Positions 23,077-32,742 of a stretch of DNA of 64,000 nucleotides are shown in pieces. The translations under genes were made by a program, and so were the position numbers. Below the pieces are notes generated by a model that was not told the origin of the DNA, ran no database searches, and saw only the letters and a program-made list of their open reading frames with translations. The stretch comes from UBA3537 sp038138145 (GTDB taxonomy: Bacteria > Bacteroidota > Bacteroidia > Flavobacteriales > Flavobacteriaceae): assembly GCA_038138145.1 (NCBI GenBank), contig JAYQDD010000007.1, forward strand, positions 1 through 64,000. Direction: 5' to 3'. Every line of letters starts with the position of its first letter. Position 1 is the stretch's first letter.

Positions 23077-24411
23077 TTGAACACCTCCATTAGCAACAAA
23101 CAAATCAACAAGCTAGCCATACCGGCCATAATTGCAGGAATTTCTGAACCTGTGCTCTCATTGACCGATGCGGCTATTGTTGGGCATATCCCCACCAACG
23201 CCACCGAATCACTTGCTGCAGTGGGTATTGTGTCTTCCTTTTTATCGATGCTTATTTGGGTTTTAGGCCAATCGCGTTCAGCGATTTCAGCTATTATTTC
23301 TCAATATTTAGGCGCCAATAAGCTCGACGAAGTCAAACAACTTCCCGCACAAGCCATAGCCATTATCGTTGCACTAAGTATTCTTGTTTGTGTTATTACC
23401 TTCCCTTTTTCGGAACCTGTTTTCAAATTTTACAATGCCAAAGACCTATTGTTAGAATTCAGTGTGGATTATTACAACATCAGAATTATTGGGCTCCCTT
23501 TTACGCTGTATACCTTTGCCGTTTTTGGGGTTTTTAGAGGGCTTCAAAACACCTATTACCCTATGATTATTGCGCTCATGGGTACGGTAGTCAATATTGC
23601 TTTAGACTTTGTTTTGGTTTATGGAATTTCTGATTTTATTCCTGCGCTCAACCTCAAGGGTGCCGCTATTGCTAGTGCATTTTCACAACTATTAATGGCT
23701 GGAATGGCTACTATTTTAGTATTGAAAAAAACCCCTATTACACTAAAATTTTCACTCCCTTTCAACAAAGAAATACCAAAGTTTCTACTCATGATTGGCA
23801 ATCTTGTCATTAGAACTATAGCCCTAAACTTGGCCTTATATTTTGCGACAAGCTTTGCCACGGGCTATGGAACCAGATACATTGCCGCCTACACCATTGC
23901 GATTAATTTATGGTTTTTTGCGGCTTTTGCTGTAGATGGGTATGCGAGTGCTGGAAACATCATGTCAGGGAAATTATTTGGCGCAAATCAAATCAAACTT
24001 TTGGTCGAATTAAGTAATCGCCTTCTTAAAAGAGCTTTGATTGTTGGTGTTTTGATGGCTGGTATTGGTGCACTTTTTTATGATGCATTGGGCACATTGT
24101 TTACTTCTGAAAAAGCGGTGCTTACAGAATTCTATAAGGTCTTTTGGATTGTTCTTGTTATGCAACCTTTTTGTGCTTTAGCCTTTGTTTTTGATGGGAT
24201 TTTTAAGGGGCTAGGAAAAATGAAAACACTGAGAAATGTATTGGTACTTTCAACAATTTTAGTATTTATCCCTGCACTATTTATTTGTCATTATCTCGAC
24301 ATGAAACTTCATGGTGTTCTTCTTGCATTTACCCTTTGGATCATAGCGCGAGGAGTGCCTCTTATTGTAAAATTTAGAAAACAATTTTCCCCCCAAATTC
24401 AAAACCACTAA
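23077..24411 (+). CDS. MATE family multidrug/Na+ efflux transporter
   Basis: 444 residues from a TTG start. No in-frame ATG gives the conserved N-terminus NKQINKLAIPAIIAGISEPV, and an ATG five bases upstream is out of frame and runs into a stop. Twelve hydrophobic segments form two homologous halves, with MATE motifs (SLTDAAIVGHIPTNATESLA and the later AVDGYASAGNIMSGKLFG). It exports organic cations or other substrates against Na+ or H+. It begins a plus-strand run with queD, lpxH and the DUF4956/DUF2490 pair. Confidence 0.9.
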   Translation: MNTSISNKQINKLAIPAIIAGISEPVLSLTDAAIVGHIPTNATESLAAVGIVSSFLSMLIWVLGQSRSAISAIISQYLGANKLDEVKQLPAQAIAIIVALSILVCVITFPFSEPVFKFYNAKDLLLEFSVDYYNIRIIGLPFTLYTFAVFGVFRGLQNTYYPMIIALMGTVVNIALDFVLVYGISDFIPALNLKGAAIASAFSQLLMAGMATILVLKKTPITLKFSLPFNKEIPKFLLMIGNLVIRTIALNLALYFATSFATGYGTRYIAAYTIAINLWFFAAFAVDGYASAGNIMSGKLFGANQIKLLVELSNRLLKRALIVGVLMAGIGALFYDALGTLFTSEKAVLTEFYKVFWIVLVMQPFCALAFVFDGIFKGLGKMKTLRNVLVLSTILVFIPALFICHYLDMKLHGVLLAFTLWIIARGVPLIVKFRKQFSPQIQNH

Positions 24412-24449
24412 CTTTGTCTTATATTAACCAACAAAAGCAACATCCATTA

Positions 24450-24902
24450 ATGGGGAATATTAGAATCACAAAACAATTTTCATTTGAAACAGGTCATGCG
24501 TTATATGGGTATGATGGAAAATGCAAAAATGTGCACGGACATAGCTATCGTTTGGACGTGACTGTAATCGGAAGCCCTATTACTGATACTTCAAATGTGA
24601 AGTATGGAATGGTGATTGATTTTTCTGATTTAAAAAAAATAGCAAAAGAGGAAATTGTAGATGTCTTTGACCACGCTACTGTTTTTAATAAAAACACACC
24701 TCATGTGGAATTGGCTATGGAATTAAAATCAAGAGGACATAATGTAATTTTGGTCGATTATCAGCCCACAAGTGAAATGATGGTCTTGGATTTTGCAGAA
24801 AAAATAAAAAAAAGATTGCCAGAAAATATCAAATTACACGCCCTAAAACTACAAGAAACCGATACTAGCTTTGCAGAATGGTTTGCTAGTGATAACGAAT
24901 AG
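24450..24902 (+). CDS. queD: 6-carboxytetrahydropterin synthase (QueD family)
   Basis: 150 residues from the ATG at 24450 (MGNIRITKQFSFETGHALYG); a TTG 36 bases upstream is the alternative. Zinc ligands are the His in ETGHALYG and the pair in VHGHSY; the catalytic Cys is in GKCKNVHGH. The C-terminal part has the EMMVLDFAEKIKKRLPE and KLQETDTSFAEW motifs. It makes 6-carboxytetrahydropterin for queuosine synthesis, or a related pterin. No preQ1 riboswitch is visible. The stop is followed by lpxH with a six-base gap. Confidence 0.93.
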   Translation: MGNIRITKQFSFETGHALYGYDGKCKNVHGHSYRLDVTVIGSPITDTSNVKYGMVIDFSDLKKIAKEEIVDVFDHATVFNKNTPHVELAMELKSRGHNVILVDYQPTSEMMVLDFAEKIKKRLPENIKLHALKLQETDTSFAEWFASDNE

Positions 24903-24907
24903 TGTAT

Positions 24908-25675
24908 ATGAATACCATTAATATTCCTAAGGGGAAAAACATCTATTTTACGTCGGATCATCATTTTGGGGCGCCCACAAGGGCTGCTTCAAAACCTAGA
25001 GAAGAAAAATTTGTTTCCTGGTTAGACAGTATTAAAAAAGACGCTGAGGTGCTTTTCGTTTTGGGGGACTTGTTTGACTTTTGGTTTGAATATAAGCATG
25101 TAATCCCAAAAGGATTTACAAGAGTGCTTGGGAAATTGGCAGAGCTGAGCGATAGTGGAATTGAAATTCACTTTTTTGTAGGCAACCACGACTTATGGAT
25201 GAATGGATATTTTGAAGAAGAATTTAATATTAAAGTGTACCACAAACCCCAACAATTTAAACTCAACGATAAGACTTTTTTTATTGGTCATGGCGATGGG
25301 CTTGGGCCGCACGACAAAGGATATAAACGACTAAAAAAAGTATTTAAAAATTCATTCTTTAGATGGGTTTACCGTTGGTTGCACCCCGATCTTGGTGTGC
25401 GCTTTGCGCAATACCTTTCTGTTAAAAATAAGCTCATTTCTGGCGATGAAGATATCCGCTATACTAATGATAATGATGAGTGGTTGGTACAATACGCCCA
25501 CCGAAAACTACAAAACAACCACTACGATTATTTTGTGTTTGGTCACCGTCATTTGCCTTTAGACATTTCATTATCCCCTAAATCTACGTACATCAATCTT
25601 GGCGATTGGATCATGCACTACACCTATGGCGTGTTTAATGGTGAAAAACTAATGTTGAAAAATTTTGAAGAATAA
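24908..25675 (+). CDS. lpxH: UDP-2,3-diacylglucosamine diphosphatase (LpxH-like)
   Basis: 255 residues from the ATG at 24908; a GTG six bases upstream overlaps the queD stop. The calcineurin-like metallophosphoesterase motifs are all present: SDHHFG, LGDLFDFWFEY, VGNHDLWM, IGHGDGLGPHD and FGHRHLPLD. It removes UMP from UDP-2,3-diacylglucosamine in lipid A synthesis on the inner side of the membrane. Tight spacing after queD indicates one transcript. Confidence 0.93.
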   Translation: MNTINIPKGKNIYFTSDHHFGAPTRAASKPREEKFVSWLDSIKKDAEVLFVLGDLFDFWFEYKHVIPKGFTRVLGKLAELSDSGIEIHFFVGNHDLWMNGYFEEEFNIKVYHKPQQFKLNDKTFFIGHGDGLGPHDKGYKRLKKVFKNSFFRWVYRWLHPDLGVRFAQYLSVKNKLISGDEDIRYTNDNDEWLVQYAHRKLQNNHYDYFVFGHRHLPLDISLSPKSTYINLGDWIMHYTYGVFNGEKLMLKNFEE

Positions 25676-25707
25676 ACCTTCTTCGAATAAAACAATACAC
25701 TGTAAAA

Positions 25708-26337
25708 ATGGAACTATTTGGAATACCTTTTTTTGATGACGACTTTTATAAAATGTGTTTTAGGTTTTTAATTAATCTAGCATTCTTAACTTTCGTTATT
25801 AGATTCTCCTATTATCGCTTTTCAAAAAAAGCAGATTATTTATTTGCCTTTTTTTTAGTGGGTATCGTTGTGTTTTTCTTGTGCTTTACACTAAAAAAAT
25901 ATGAGATAAACTTAGGGTTGGCTCTTGGACTTTTCGCAATTTTCGGGATTTTGAGATACAGAACCGATCAAATTAAAATTAGAGAAATGACTTATTTATT
26001 TGTTATTATTGGCCTTTCTCTCATCAACGGGCTGTCCAACAAAAAAATGAGTTATGTAGAAATACTAACATTAAACACAACGGTTAGCTTATTTGTGTTT
26101 TATTTGGATCGTTATTGGAACTTACAACGACAAATTCCCCGAGAAAAAATTGCACCAAAAGATTTCGGAACGCAAGACATCATTTACAACTCTCTAGAAA
26201 ATATAAAACCCAAACAACATAATTTACTCAAAGATGAACTTGAAAATTCCCTTGGGGTCGAAATTTTAAAATTAGATATTGGTGAAGTAGACTTTGAAAA
26301 ACAAACCGCCAAAATAAAAATCCGCTACAAAAAATAA
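25708..26337 (+). CDS. DUF4956 membrane protein
   Basis: 209 residues. Four hydrophobic segments in the N-terminal two-thirds (FLINLAFLTFVIRFSYY, LFAFFLVGIVVFFLCF, NLGLALGLFAIFGILRY, TVSLFVFYLDRYW) and the DUF4956 signature FGILRYRTDQIKIREMTYLF. A soluble C-terminal domain follows. Such proteins often lie beside polyphosphate- or CotH-related genes elsewhere, but none is present here. It ends one base before the DUF2490 gene, so the two probably work together. Confidence 0.88.
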   Translation: MELFGIPFFDDDFYKMCFRFLINLAFLTFVIRFSYYRFSKKADYLFAFFLVGIVVFFLCFTLKKYEINLGLALGLFAIFGILRYRTDQIKIREMTYLFVIIGLSLINGLSNKKMSYVEILTLNTTVSLFVFYLDRYWNLQRQIPREKIAPKDFGTQDIIYNSLENIKPKQHNLLKDELENSLGVEILKLDIGEVDFEKQTAKIKIRYKK

Positions 26338-26338
26338 T

Positions 26339-27055
26339 ATGAAAAAAACAATCTCAACATATTTCTTATACGCCTTAATATGTACATTAACGTTTGGCTT
26401 AAGCTCAATTTATGCACAAAACGACCCTGATCTTGAGGGTTGGAGCGCTGTAGAAATCGATCTAAAAGCCACTAAGAAATTATCGTTTTCTATCGCTGAA
26501 CATTTACGATTACGCAATGATATAACAACCGTAAAAAATTATTTTACACAACTAAAAGTAAATTATGAAGTTTTGAAAAATTTTGAGCTTGGCGGTGGCG
26601 TGCGTTACATTACCAAAAATGATGATGTTGGCGGAAAACAAGGACTTGATCCTTATTTCCGATATCAATTTGACGCAAGTTATAGAACTAAAATTGAAAA
26701 AATTGGACTATTTCTTAGGCTTAGGTACCAAAACAAAAATCAGCTTGGGCTTTCAGAAGAAGAAGGAGATATAGCACAAGAGTTTATTAGGTCTCGTCTT
26801 GGTATTGGTTATAGAATCAAGCCATTAAAACTAAACTTAAGACTTTTTGCCGAACTCTTCAATCAACCAAGTAATTCAAAAATTGAGGAAAGAGAAACGC
26901 GTTATAGATATACTTTGAAACTGAGTCGAAAGTTCAAAAAAATAGGAACGTTCACCGTGTTTTATGGCTTACAAGAAAATGAAGTCGCGCAGAGCAAAAC
27001 AAAAAAATCTTTTTTAGGCTTTAAATACGCCTATAGAATTGACCTAACCAAATAA
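26339..27055 (+). CDS. DUF2490 outer-membrane protein
   Basis: 238 residues. A signal peptide (ISTYFLYALICTLTFGLSSI) is followed by the DUF2490 pattern WSAVEIDLKATKKLSFSIAE and a series of amphipathic strands (FELGGGVRYI, GLFLRLRYQNKN, SRLGIGYRIKPLKLN), suggesting a small outer-membrane barrel. The function is unknown. It ends three bases before the end of the convergent MFS gene. Confidence 0.88.
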   Translation: MKKTISTYFLYALICTLTFGLSSIYAQNDPDLEGWSAVEIDLKATKKLSFSIAEHLRLRNDITTVKNYFTQLKVNYEVLKNFELGGGVRYITKNDDVGGKQGLDPYFRYQFDASYRTKIEKIGLFLRLRYQNKNQLGLSEEEGDIAQEFIRSRLGIGYRIKPLKLNLRLFAELFNQPSNSKIEERETRYRYTLKLSRKFKKIGTFTVFYGLQENEVAQSKTKKSFLGFKYAYRIDLTK

Positions 27056-27058
27056 GTT

Positions 27059-28327
27059 TTATTCTTGATTTTCGTGTGCCTCTAAATCTTTTTCAAGATC
27101 TAAATTCCTAAAACTTGGAGAAATAACTCCTGTAGTGATTACAGTAATTAGAGTCATTGTTCCACCAAATACAACTGCGGTAACTGTACCCATCAGCTTC
27201 GCAGTAAGACCACTTTCAAAAGCACCTAACTCATTGGACGACCCCACAAACATGGAATTTACAGAGGACACGCGCCCACGCATATGATCGGGGGTTTTGA
27301 GTTGCAAAATCGTTTGTCGAATGACCATTGAAACACCATCCGTAACGCCACTAAAGAAAAGTGCGACTACCGAAATCCAAAATACAGTAGACAGGCCAAA
27401 AATAATTATAGACACCCCAAAGCCAAATACAGCGACAAGAAGTTTCAAACCCGCTTTTCTACTGATGGGAATATAAGCTGTGGTGAGCATGGTTAGGAAA
27501 GCACCTACAGCGGGTGCAGCACGTAAAATTCCAAATCCCTCGGAGCCAACTTTCAAAATATCTTGAGCAAAAATAGGTAAAAGTGCAACAGCTCCACCAA
27601 AAAGAACCGCAATCATATCCAAACTTAAAGCTCCTAAAATGGCTTTGGTTTTGAATACAAAACGCACGCCTTCTTTTAAACTTTGAAGAACGGGTTCACC
27701 TATTTTTGGATTCAATACCGGTTTTTTAGAAATTAATAGGGCAAGTAAAAAAGAAAAAACAACCAACACAAAGACAATACAAAGCGACCAATGCACACCA
27801 ATCCAATTGATAGTAAACCCTGCCACTGCTGGCCCCAAAATAGAAGCCATTTGCCATGTAGAACTACTCCAAGTCGCCGCATTTGGATACGCTTTTTTGG
27901 GTACAATTAGGGCAATTAATGAAAAGATTGTTGGCCCAAAAAATGCACGTAATAGCCCACCAAAAAAAACAAAAGCATAAATCGTATATAAAATAGACTG
28001 TTGTGCCCATGAAACAGCAACCGATACGTCTGAAAGAAAAAACAATCCTAAACTAATCAAAGAGAACAGCCCAATACACCACAAAAATAAATTACGCTTT
28101 TCACGTTGGTCAACAATATGCCCAGCAAATAATGCCATACTCAGCGCAGGTATAATTTCCATTAGGCCAATAATGCCAAGCGACAAAGGATCTTTGGTCA
28201 GTGAATATACTTGCCATTCGATAATGATAAATTGCATGGACCATGCAAAAACTAGTAAAAAGCGTAACAATAAAAAAATATTAAACTCTTTAAACCGAAG
28301 TGCTGCATAGGGATCTTTTTTGTCCAT
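27059..28327 (-). CDS. Major facilitator superfamily transporter
   Basis: 422 residues with twelve hydrophobic segments. The cytoplasmic loop motifs of the EntS-like MFS group are present (LFAGHIVDQREKRNLFLWC and GVTDGVSMVIRQTILQLKTP, then HMRGRVSSVNSMFVGSSNEL). Members export siderophores or drugs, but the substrate cannot be told from sequence. It begins two bases after recJ on the same strand and is co-transcribed with it. Confidence 0.88.
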   Translation of the reverse strand: MDKKDPYAALRFKEFNIFLLLRFLLVFAWSMQFIIIEWQVYSLTKDPLSLGIIGLMEIIPALSMALFAGHIVDQREKRNLFLWCIGLFSLISLGLFFLSDVSVAVSWAQQSILYTIYAFVFFGGLLRAFFGPTIFSLIALIVPKKAYPNAATWSSSTWQMASILGPAVAGFTINWIGVHWSLCIVFVLVVFSFLLALLISKKPVLNPKIGEPVLQSLKEGVRFVFKTKAILGALSLDMIAVLFGGAVALLPIFAQDILKVGSEGFGILRAAPAVGAFLTMLTTAYIPISRKAGLKLLVAVFGFGVSIIIFGLSTVFWISVVALFFSGVTDGVSMVIRQTILQLKTPDHMRGRVSSVNSMFVGSSNELGAFESGLTAKLMGTVTAVVFGGTMTLITVITTGVISPSFRNLDLEKDLEAHENQE

Positions 28328-28329
28328 CT

Positions 28330-30021
28330 TTATTGTTTAATATCTTTAAGTTTGAGCTGTAAACTTACGCGACCATTCCATTCATTTTCATCAATAGCAT
28401 AAGCTAAATTAAAAGGCATTTTGTTTTTGATGTATTCCAATTTATCCCCAAGTCCAAAACCAATCCCATTAACAGGTTGAGTGTCTTCTTGTACTACGCT
28501 TAATTTTAGGTGCTTATCGTCTTGCCCAACACATTTTCCAAAACCAGTGTCAAAAGCCTCATACGTCACAAAAACAGGGGACATATTTTGTGGCCCAAAT
28601 GGAGCAAATTGTTTTAAAATTCTATAAAATTTTGGAGTTATAGCGCTCAAATGAAGCTCAGCATCTATAAGAAGTTCAGGGGTTTTGAGGTGCGTTGGCA
28701 AAGTTTTTTGCACTTCATTTTCGAAAGCTGTTTTAAACGCCGTATAATTTTGTTCTTTGATGCTAAGTCCTGCCGCATATTTATGGCCGCCAAATTGTTC
28801 AATATATTGACTACAATTTTGAAGTGCTTCATAGACATCAAATCCTCGAACAGATCGTGCCGAAGCCGTTAGAAATTCGCCACTTTTGGTAAACACTAAA
28901 GTTGGTCGATAGTGTCTTTCGATCAACCTTGAAGCGACAATCCCAATCACACCTTTGTTCCAAGATTTATTAAAAACAACAGTAGTTGCACAATCAACCT
29001 CATCTAATTCTTCAATTTGTAAAAGGGCCTCTTTTGTAATATCTTGATCTAAGGTTCTGCGTGTTGTATTGAACGTTTCTATGTCCTGCGCAGCCCGTTC
29101 AGCTTGTACCAAATCTTTTTCTTTAAGCAATGCAACAGCATAGTTGCCGTGCTTCATTCGCCCTGCCGCGTTGATCCGTGGAGCAATAACAAAAACCACA
29201 TCTGAAATGGTCAGACTATCTTTTTTGATGTTTTGTATTAGGGCTTGAAATCCTGGTCTTGGATTTGTATTAATAACTTGAACACCATGGTAGGCCAGAA
29301 TTCTGTTTTCGCCAACAATAGGAACAATGTCTGCGCCAATTGCGGTCGCAACCAAATCCAAATAAGGTGCAAAATCTTCAATTGTTTCGCCTTGACTTTG
29401 CCCCAAAGCTTGAATCAATTTAAACCCGACACCACAGCCACACAATTCTTTAAATGGATAGGTGCAATCAGATCTTTTTGGATCCAAAACTGCGACGGCT
29501 TGGGGTAGTTCATCTCCAGGTCGGTGGTGATCACAAATGATAAAATCGACACCTTTATCTTTGGCGTATTGCACCTTTTCAATGGCTTTTATACCACAGT
29601 CCAAAGCGATAATAAGCCCAAAATCATTGTCAACAGCATAGTCAATACCCTTATACGAAATACCATAACCTTCCTCGAAACGATCAGGAATGTAGGTGGC
29701 AATAAGTTCACTTTTTGTTTCAAGGTATGTTGCCATCAAAGCTACCGAAGTTGTGCCATCTACATCATAATCGCCGTAAATTAAAATACGCTCATTTTTG
29801 GCCAACGCTTGCTCTATGCGCTCAACCGCTTTATCCATGTCTTTCATTAAGAAAGGGTCGTGTAGGTCTTGTAATTGAGGACGAAAAAAAGTTTTGGCCT
29901 GATCAAAAGTTTGAACCCCTCGTTGAACCAAAAGCTGAGCAATTACAAAATCTACTCCTAGTGCATTGGCTAAATGCTGAACTGTGTTTTCATCAGGAGA
30001 TGGTTTTAACGTCCAGCGCAT
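28330..30021 (-). CDS. recJ: Single-stranded-DNA-specific exonuclease RecJ
   Basis: 563 residues, the usual length. DHH-family motifs are YGDYDVDGTTSVALM, IALDCGIKA and the namesake ICDHHRPGD. The DHHA1 domain has INAAGRMKHGNYAVAL and SARSVRGFDVYEAL, and FGGHKYAAGLSI. It degrades single-stranded DNA 5' to 3' in recombination and mismatch repair, using Mn2+ or Mg2+. It lies three bases after the OsmC gene. Confidence 0.97.
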   Translation of the reverse strand: MRWTLKPSPDENTVQHLANALGVDFVIAQLLVQRGVQTFDQAKTFFRPQLQDLHDPFLMKDMDKAVERIEQALAKNERILIYGDYDVDGTTSVALMATYLETKSELIATYIPDRFEEGYGISYKGIDYAVDNDFGLIIALDCGIKAIEKVQYAKDKGVDFIICDHHRPGDELPQAVAVLDPKRSDCTYPFKELCGCGVGFKLIQALGQSQGETIEDFAPYLDLVATAIGADIVPIVGENRILAYHGVQVINTNPRPGFQALIQNIKKDSLTISDVVFVIAPRINAAGRMKHGNYAVALLKEKDLVQAERAAQDIETFNTTRRTLDQDITKEALLQIEELDEVDCATTVVFNKSWNKGVIGIVASRLIERHYRPTLVFTKSGEFLTASARSVRGFDVYEALQNCSQYIEQFGGHKYAAGLSIKEQNYTAFKTAFENEVQKTLPTHLKTPELLIDAELHLSAITPKFYRILKQFAPFGPQNMSPVFVTYEAFDTGFGKCVGQDDKHLKLSVVQEDTQPVNGIGFGLGDKLEYIKNKMPFNLAYAIDENEWNGRVSLQLKLKDIKQ

Positions 30022-30024
30022 GGT

Positions 30025-30447
30025 TTAATTATTTTGAAAATGAATTTTAGTAGTTATTGTGGCAAACTTTCGAAACATTTCCATCACACCACAATATTTT
30101 TCGACAGACAACTGTACTGCTCGCTTGCATTTTTTTTCATCAACATGAGCTCCAGAGAAATAATAATCAACGTTTACCGTATGGTAATATTTTGGGTGTT
30201 CGTCTGTAAGCTGGCCTTCAATATCAATGCGCAAATTGTAATCGGTAATCTTCATTTTTTTTAGAATATCAACAATATCAATTCCAGAACATCCTGCCAA
30301 AGAAGAAAGCATCATCGCTTTGGGAGAAAGTCCAGTTTGTTTAGAATTTCCTTCAACAACTGTGTCCATGAGCACATGGTTTCCGCTTGGGTTGTCTGAT
30401 TCAAACAACATGCCGCCTTTCCAATGGGTTGTAGTTTTGTGGGCCAT
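30025..30447 (-). CDS. OsmC family peroxiredoxin-like protein
   Basis: 140 residues. The family Cys residues are in MLSSLAGCSGIDIVDILKK (peroxidatic) and SVEKYCGVMEMF (second Cys). OsmC/YhfA-type proteins reduce organic hydroperoxides or act in thiol homeostasis in the cytoplasm. It precedes recJ on the same strand and is probably co-transcribed; it is divergent from the AhpD-like gene, also a redox enzyme. Confidence 0.9.
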   Translation of the reverse strand: MAHKTTTHWKGGMLFESDNPSGNHVLMDTVVEGNSKQTGLSPKAMMLSSLAGCSGIDIVDILKKMKITDYNLRIDIEGQLTDEHPKYYHTVNVDYYFSGAHVDEKKCKRAVQLSVEKYCGVMEMFRKFATITTKIHFQNN

Positions 30448-30503
30448 AATAAAATTATTTTTTGTTACTTGTTAAATCAAAAATACCACTAAAAATTTAA
30501 ACT

Positions 30504-31094
30504 ATGCCGTTAGTCATACCATTAAAACCAGACCATGATTTAGAAACTAAGTCTTTAGCAAAATTTTTTAATGAAACTTTGGGGTTTTGTCCAAATTCGG
30601 TGCTTACCATGCAACACCGCCCAGCAATTAGTAAGGCATTTATTAATCTAAACAAAGCGGTGATGGCCAACGAAGGTCGTGTGACATCAGCACTAAAACG
30701 TATGATTGCTTGGGTGAGCAGCAACGCTACTGGATGTCGTTATTGTCAAGCCCATGCCATTCGCGCTGCCGAGCGCTATGGCGCAAATGGCGAGCAATTA
30801 GAGCATATTTGGGAATACAAAACCCACGCTGCTTTTAGCGAAGCCGAGCGGGTAGCACTGGACTTTAGTTTGGCAGCATCTATGGTGCCCAATGCTGTAA
30901 ACGATGCCTTAAAAAAGCGTTTGTATACATATTGGAATGAAGGCGAAATTGTAGAAATGTTGGGGGTAATTTCTTTGTTTGGCTACCTCAACCGTTGGAA
31001 TGATTCCATGGGGACAAGCATTGAAGATGGTGCTGTAGAAAGTGGAATAAAATACTTAGAAAAACATGGCTGGAACAAAGGAAAACACAGCTGA
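30504..31094 (+). CDS. Carboxymuconolactone decarboxylase/AhpD-like protein
   Basis: 196 residues, nearly all helical. It has the AhpD-family CxxC motif followed by His (SSNATGCRYCQAHAIRAAER). The closest described relatives are peroxidase-related proteins that use this Cys pair. Located beside the divergent OsmC gene, a role in peroxide detoxification is reasonable. It ends one base before the rsmI stop codon, tail to tail. Confidence 0.88.
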   Translation: MPLVIPLKPDHDLETKSLAKFFNETLGFCPNSVLTMQHRPAISKAFINLNKAVMANEGRVTSALKRMIAWVSSNATGCRYCQAHAIRAAERYGANGEQLEHIWEYKTHAAFSEAERVALDFSLAASMVPNAVNDALKKRLYTYWNEGEIVEMLGVISLFGYLNRWNDSMGTSIEDGAVESGIKYLEKHGWNKGKHS

Positions 31095-31095
31095 T

Positions 31096-31770
31096 TTAAG
31101 CTTCAGAATTCCCTGAAATAACAATTACAATCTCTCCTTTTGCGGGGGTATCTGTATAATGATCCAAAAGAGACTTTGCTGTACCACGGCGTGTTTCTTC
31201 AAAAAGTTTTGTGAGTTCGCGCGAAATAGAAACTTGACGATCTTCTCCAAAAAACAAACAAATTTGATCTAGTGTTTTGTTTAACTTATGAGGGCTCTCA
31301 TAGAGAACAATAGTTCTTTCTTCTTTAGCCAATAGTTTTAGACGTGTTTGTCTGCCTTTTTTAATGGGTAAAAAACCCTCAAAAATAAAGCGATCATTAG
31401 GCAAACCAGAATTTACTAGAGCGGGAACAAAAGCTGTCGCACCAGGTAAACACTCGACAGGAATTTGTTGGGCCACACAAGCTCTGGTCAGCAAAAAACC
31501 AGGGTCAGAAATGGCCGGTGTGCCAGCATCACTAATCAATGCTATCTCCAAACCAGAGTTCAATTTATCGATGATCCTATCCAGTATTTTATGTTCATTA
31601 TGCATATGATAAGATTGCATTGGTGTCGTGATTTGAAAATGCTTAAGAAGTTTACCTGAGGTTCTTGTATCTTCAGCCAAAATTAAATCGACTGATTTCA
31701 GCGTGGAAATTGCACGCATCGTCATGTCTTCTAAATTGCCAATGGGTGTCGGTACAATGAATAGCTTCAT
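31096..31770 (-). CDS. rsmI: 16S rRNA (cytidine1402-2'-O)-methyltransferase
   Basis: 224 residues. The tetrapyrrole-methylase fold motifs are all present: PTPIGNLEDMTMRAISTL, LAEDTRTSGKLLKHF, LISDAGTPAISDPGFLL, PGATAFVPALVNSGLP and VLYESPHKL. It uses S-adenosylmethionine to 2'-O-methylate C1402 in 16S rRNA. No SPOUT or extra C-terminal helical domain is present, so it is a short version. Confidence 0.95.
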   Translation of the reverse strand: MKLFIVPTPIGNLEDMTMRAISTLKSVDLILAEDTRTSGKLLKHFQITTPMQSYHMHNEHKILDRIIDKLNSGLEIALISDAGTPAISDPGFLLTRACVAQQIPVECLPGATAFVPALVNSGLPNDRFIFEGFLPIKKGRQTRLKLLAKEERTIVLYESPHKLNKTLDQICLFFGEDRQVSISRELTKLFEETRRGTAKSLLDHYTDTPAKGEIVIVISGNSEA

Positions 31771-31935
31771 AAGGCCGGGTTTAAAGCCAAAGGTACAATG
31801 TTTTTGTATCTATTTTGATAAAATTTGTTCCGAAACTAAGAATTACAAAAAGTAAATCAACTACAATTTGTACGTTTTATTAATTATTTTTAAGTTTACA
31901 TTAGTTGATAATTAGCCCTTTAAAATCTACTAACT

Positions 31936-32742
31936 ATGGAAAAATACCTACAAACTGCAAAATCACTTTTTTTTGAATATGGCCCAAACATTCTTTATGC
32001 CTTAGGGTTATTAATTGTTGGATTATTTGTTATTAAAAAAATCGTCGGCTTTACCAAAAGAGTCATGACTTCACGGAAAGTAGATACGACTCTTTTGAAC
32101 TTTCTTACTAACGTAATTTCTATTGGTCTCAAACTATTTTTATTGGTTGCTGTAATCTCCAAACTTGGTGTTGATACGACTGCAATAGCCGCTGCACTTG
32201 CAGCCGCTGGACTTGGCGTTGGTTTAGCCCTTCAGGGTGCGCTTTCCAATCTTGCAGGTGGCGTTTTGATTATTGTTTTTAAACCTTTTAAAATTGGTGA
32301 TCTTGTGGATGCACATGATGAAATAGGCATTGTAAAAGATATCAATATTTTTACCACACAAATCGTTACCCCCGACAACAAACGGGTCATTATTCCAAAC
32401 GGTACATTGGCCAACAGCAATATCATTAACTATTCAGCAGAAGGAAAACTACGTGTAGATCTCACCATTGGTGTGGGTTATGATGAAGATATTAAAGAAA
32501 CGAAAAAGGTACTGTTGGATGTCCTAAAGCAACACGACAAAGTTTTGCAAGACCCACAACCTACGGTTGATGTTGAAGAACTTGCAGAAAGCTCCGTAAA
32601 TTTTGCTGTTCGCCCATGGTGTAACGTGGATGACTACTGGACTGTTTATTTTGGAATTACCGAAAACTGTAAGTTAGCCCTTGACAAAGCTGGTATTGAA
32701 ATTCCATATCCACACTCTGTAGAAATTCAAAAGCAGGGCTAA
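31936..32742 (+). CDS. mscS: Small-conductance mechanosensitive channel (MscS family)
   Basis: 268 residues with three N-terminal hydrophobic segments, the third carrying the pore pattern AAALAAAGLGVGLALQGALS. The beta domain has FKPFKIGDLVDAHDEIG and VIIPNGTLANSNIINYSAEG, and a C-terminal alpha/beta domain follows. It releases solutes during osmotic downshift. It ends with a four-base overlap with the tsaB stop on the other strand. Confidence 0.94.
   Translation: MEKYLQTAKSLFFEYGPNILYALGLLIVGLFVIKKIVGFTKRVMTSRKVDTTLLNFLTNVISIGLKLFLLVAVISKLGVDTTAIAAALAAAGLGVGLALQGALSNLAGGVLIIVFKPFKIGDLVDAHDEIGIVKDINIFTTQIVTPDNKRVIIPNGTLANSNIINYSAEGKLRVDLTIGVGYDEDIKETKKVLLDVLKQHDKVLQDPQPTVDVEELAESSVNFAVRPWCNVDDYWTVYFGITENCKLALDKAGIEIPYPHSVEIQKQG

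Noticed and set aside
24412..24449. preQ1 riboswitch upstream of queD
   Set aside because: Only 38 bases separate MATE from queD and no preQ1 pseudoknot pattern is seen.
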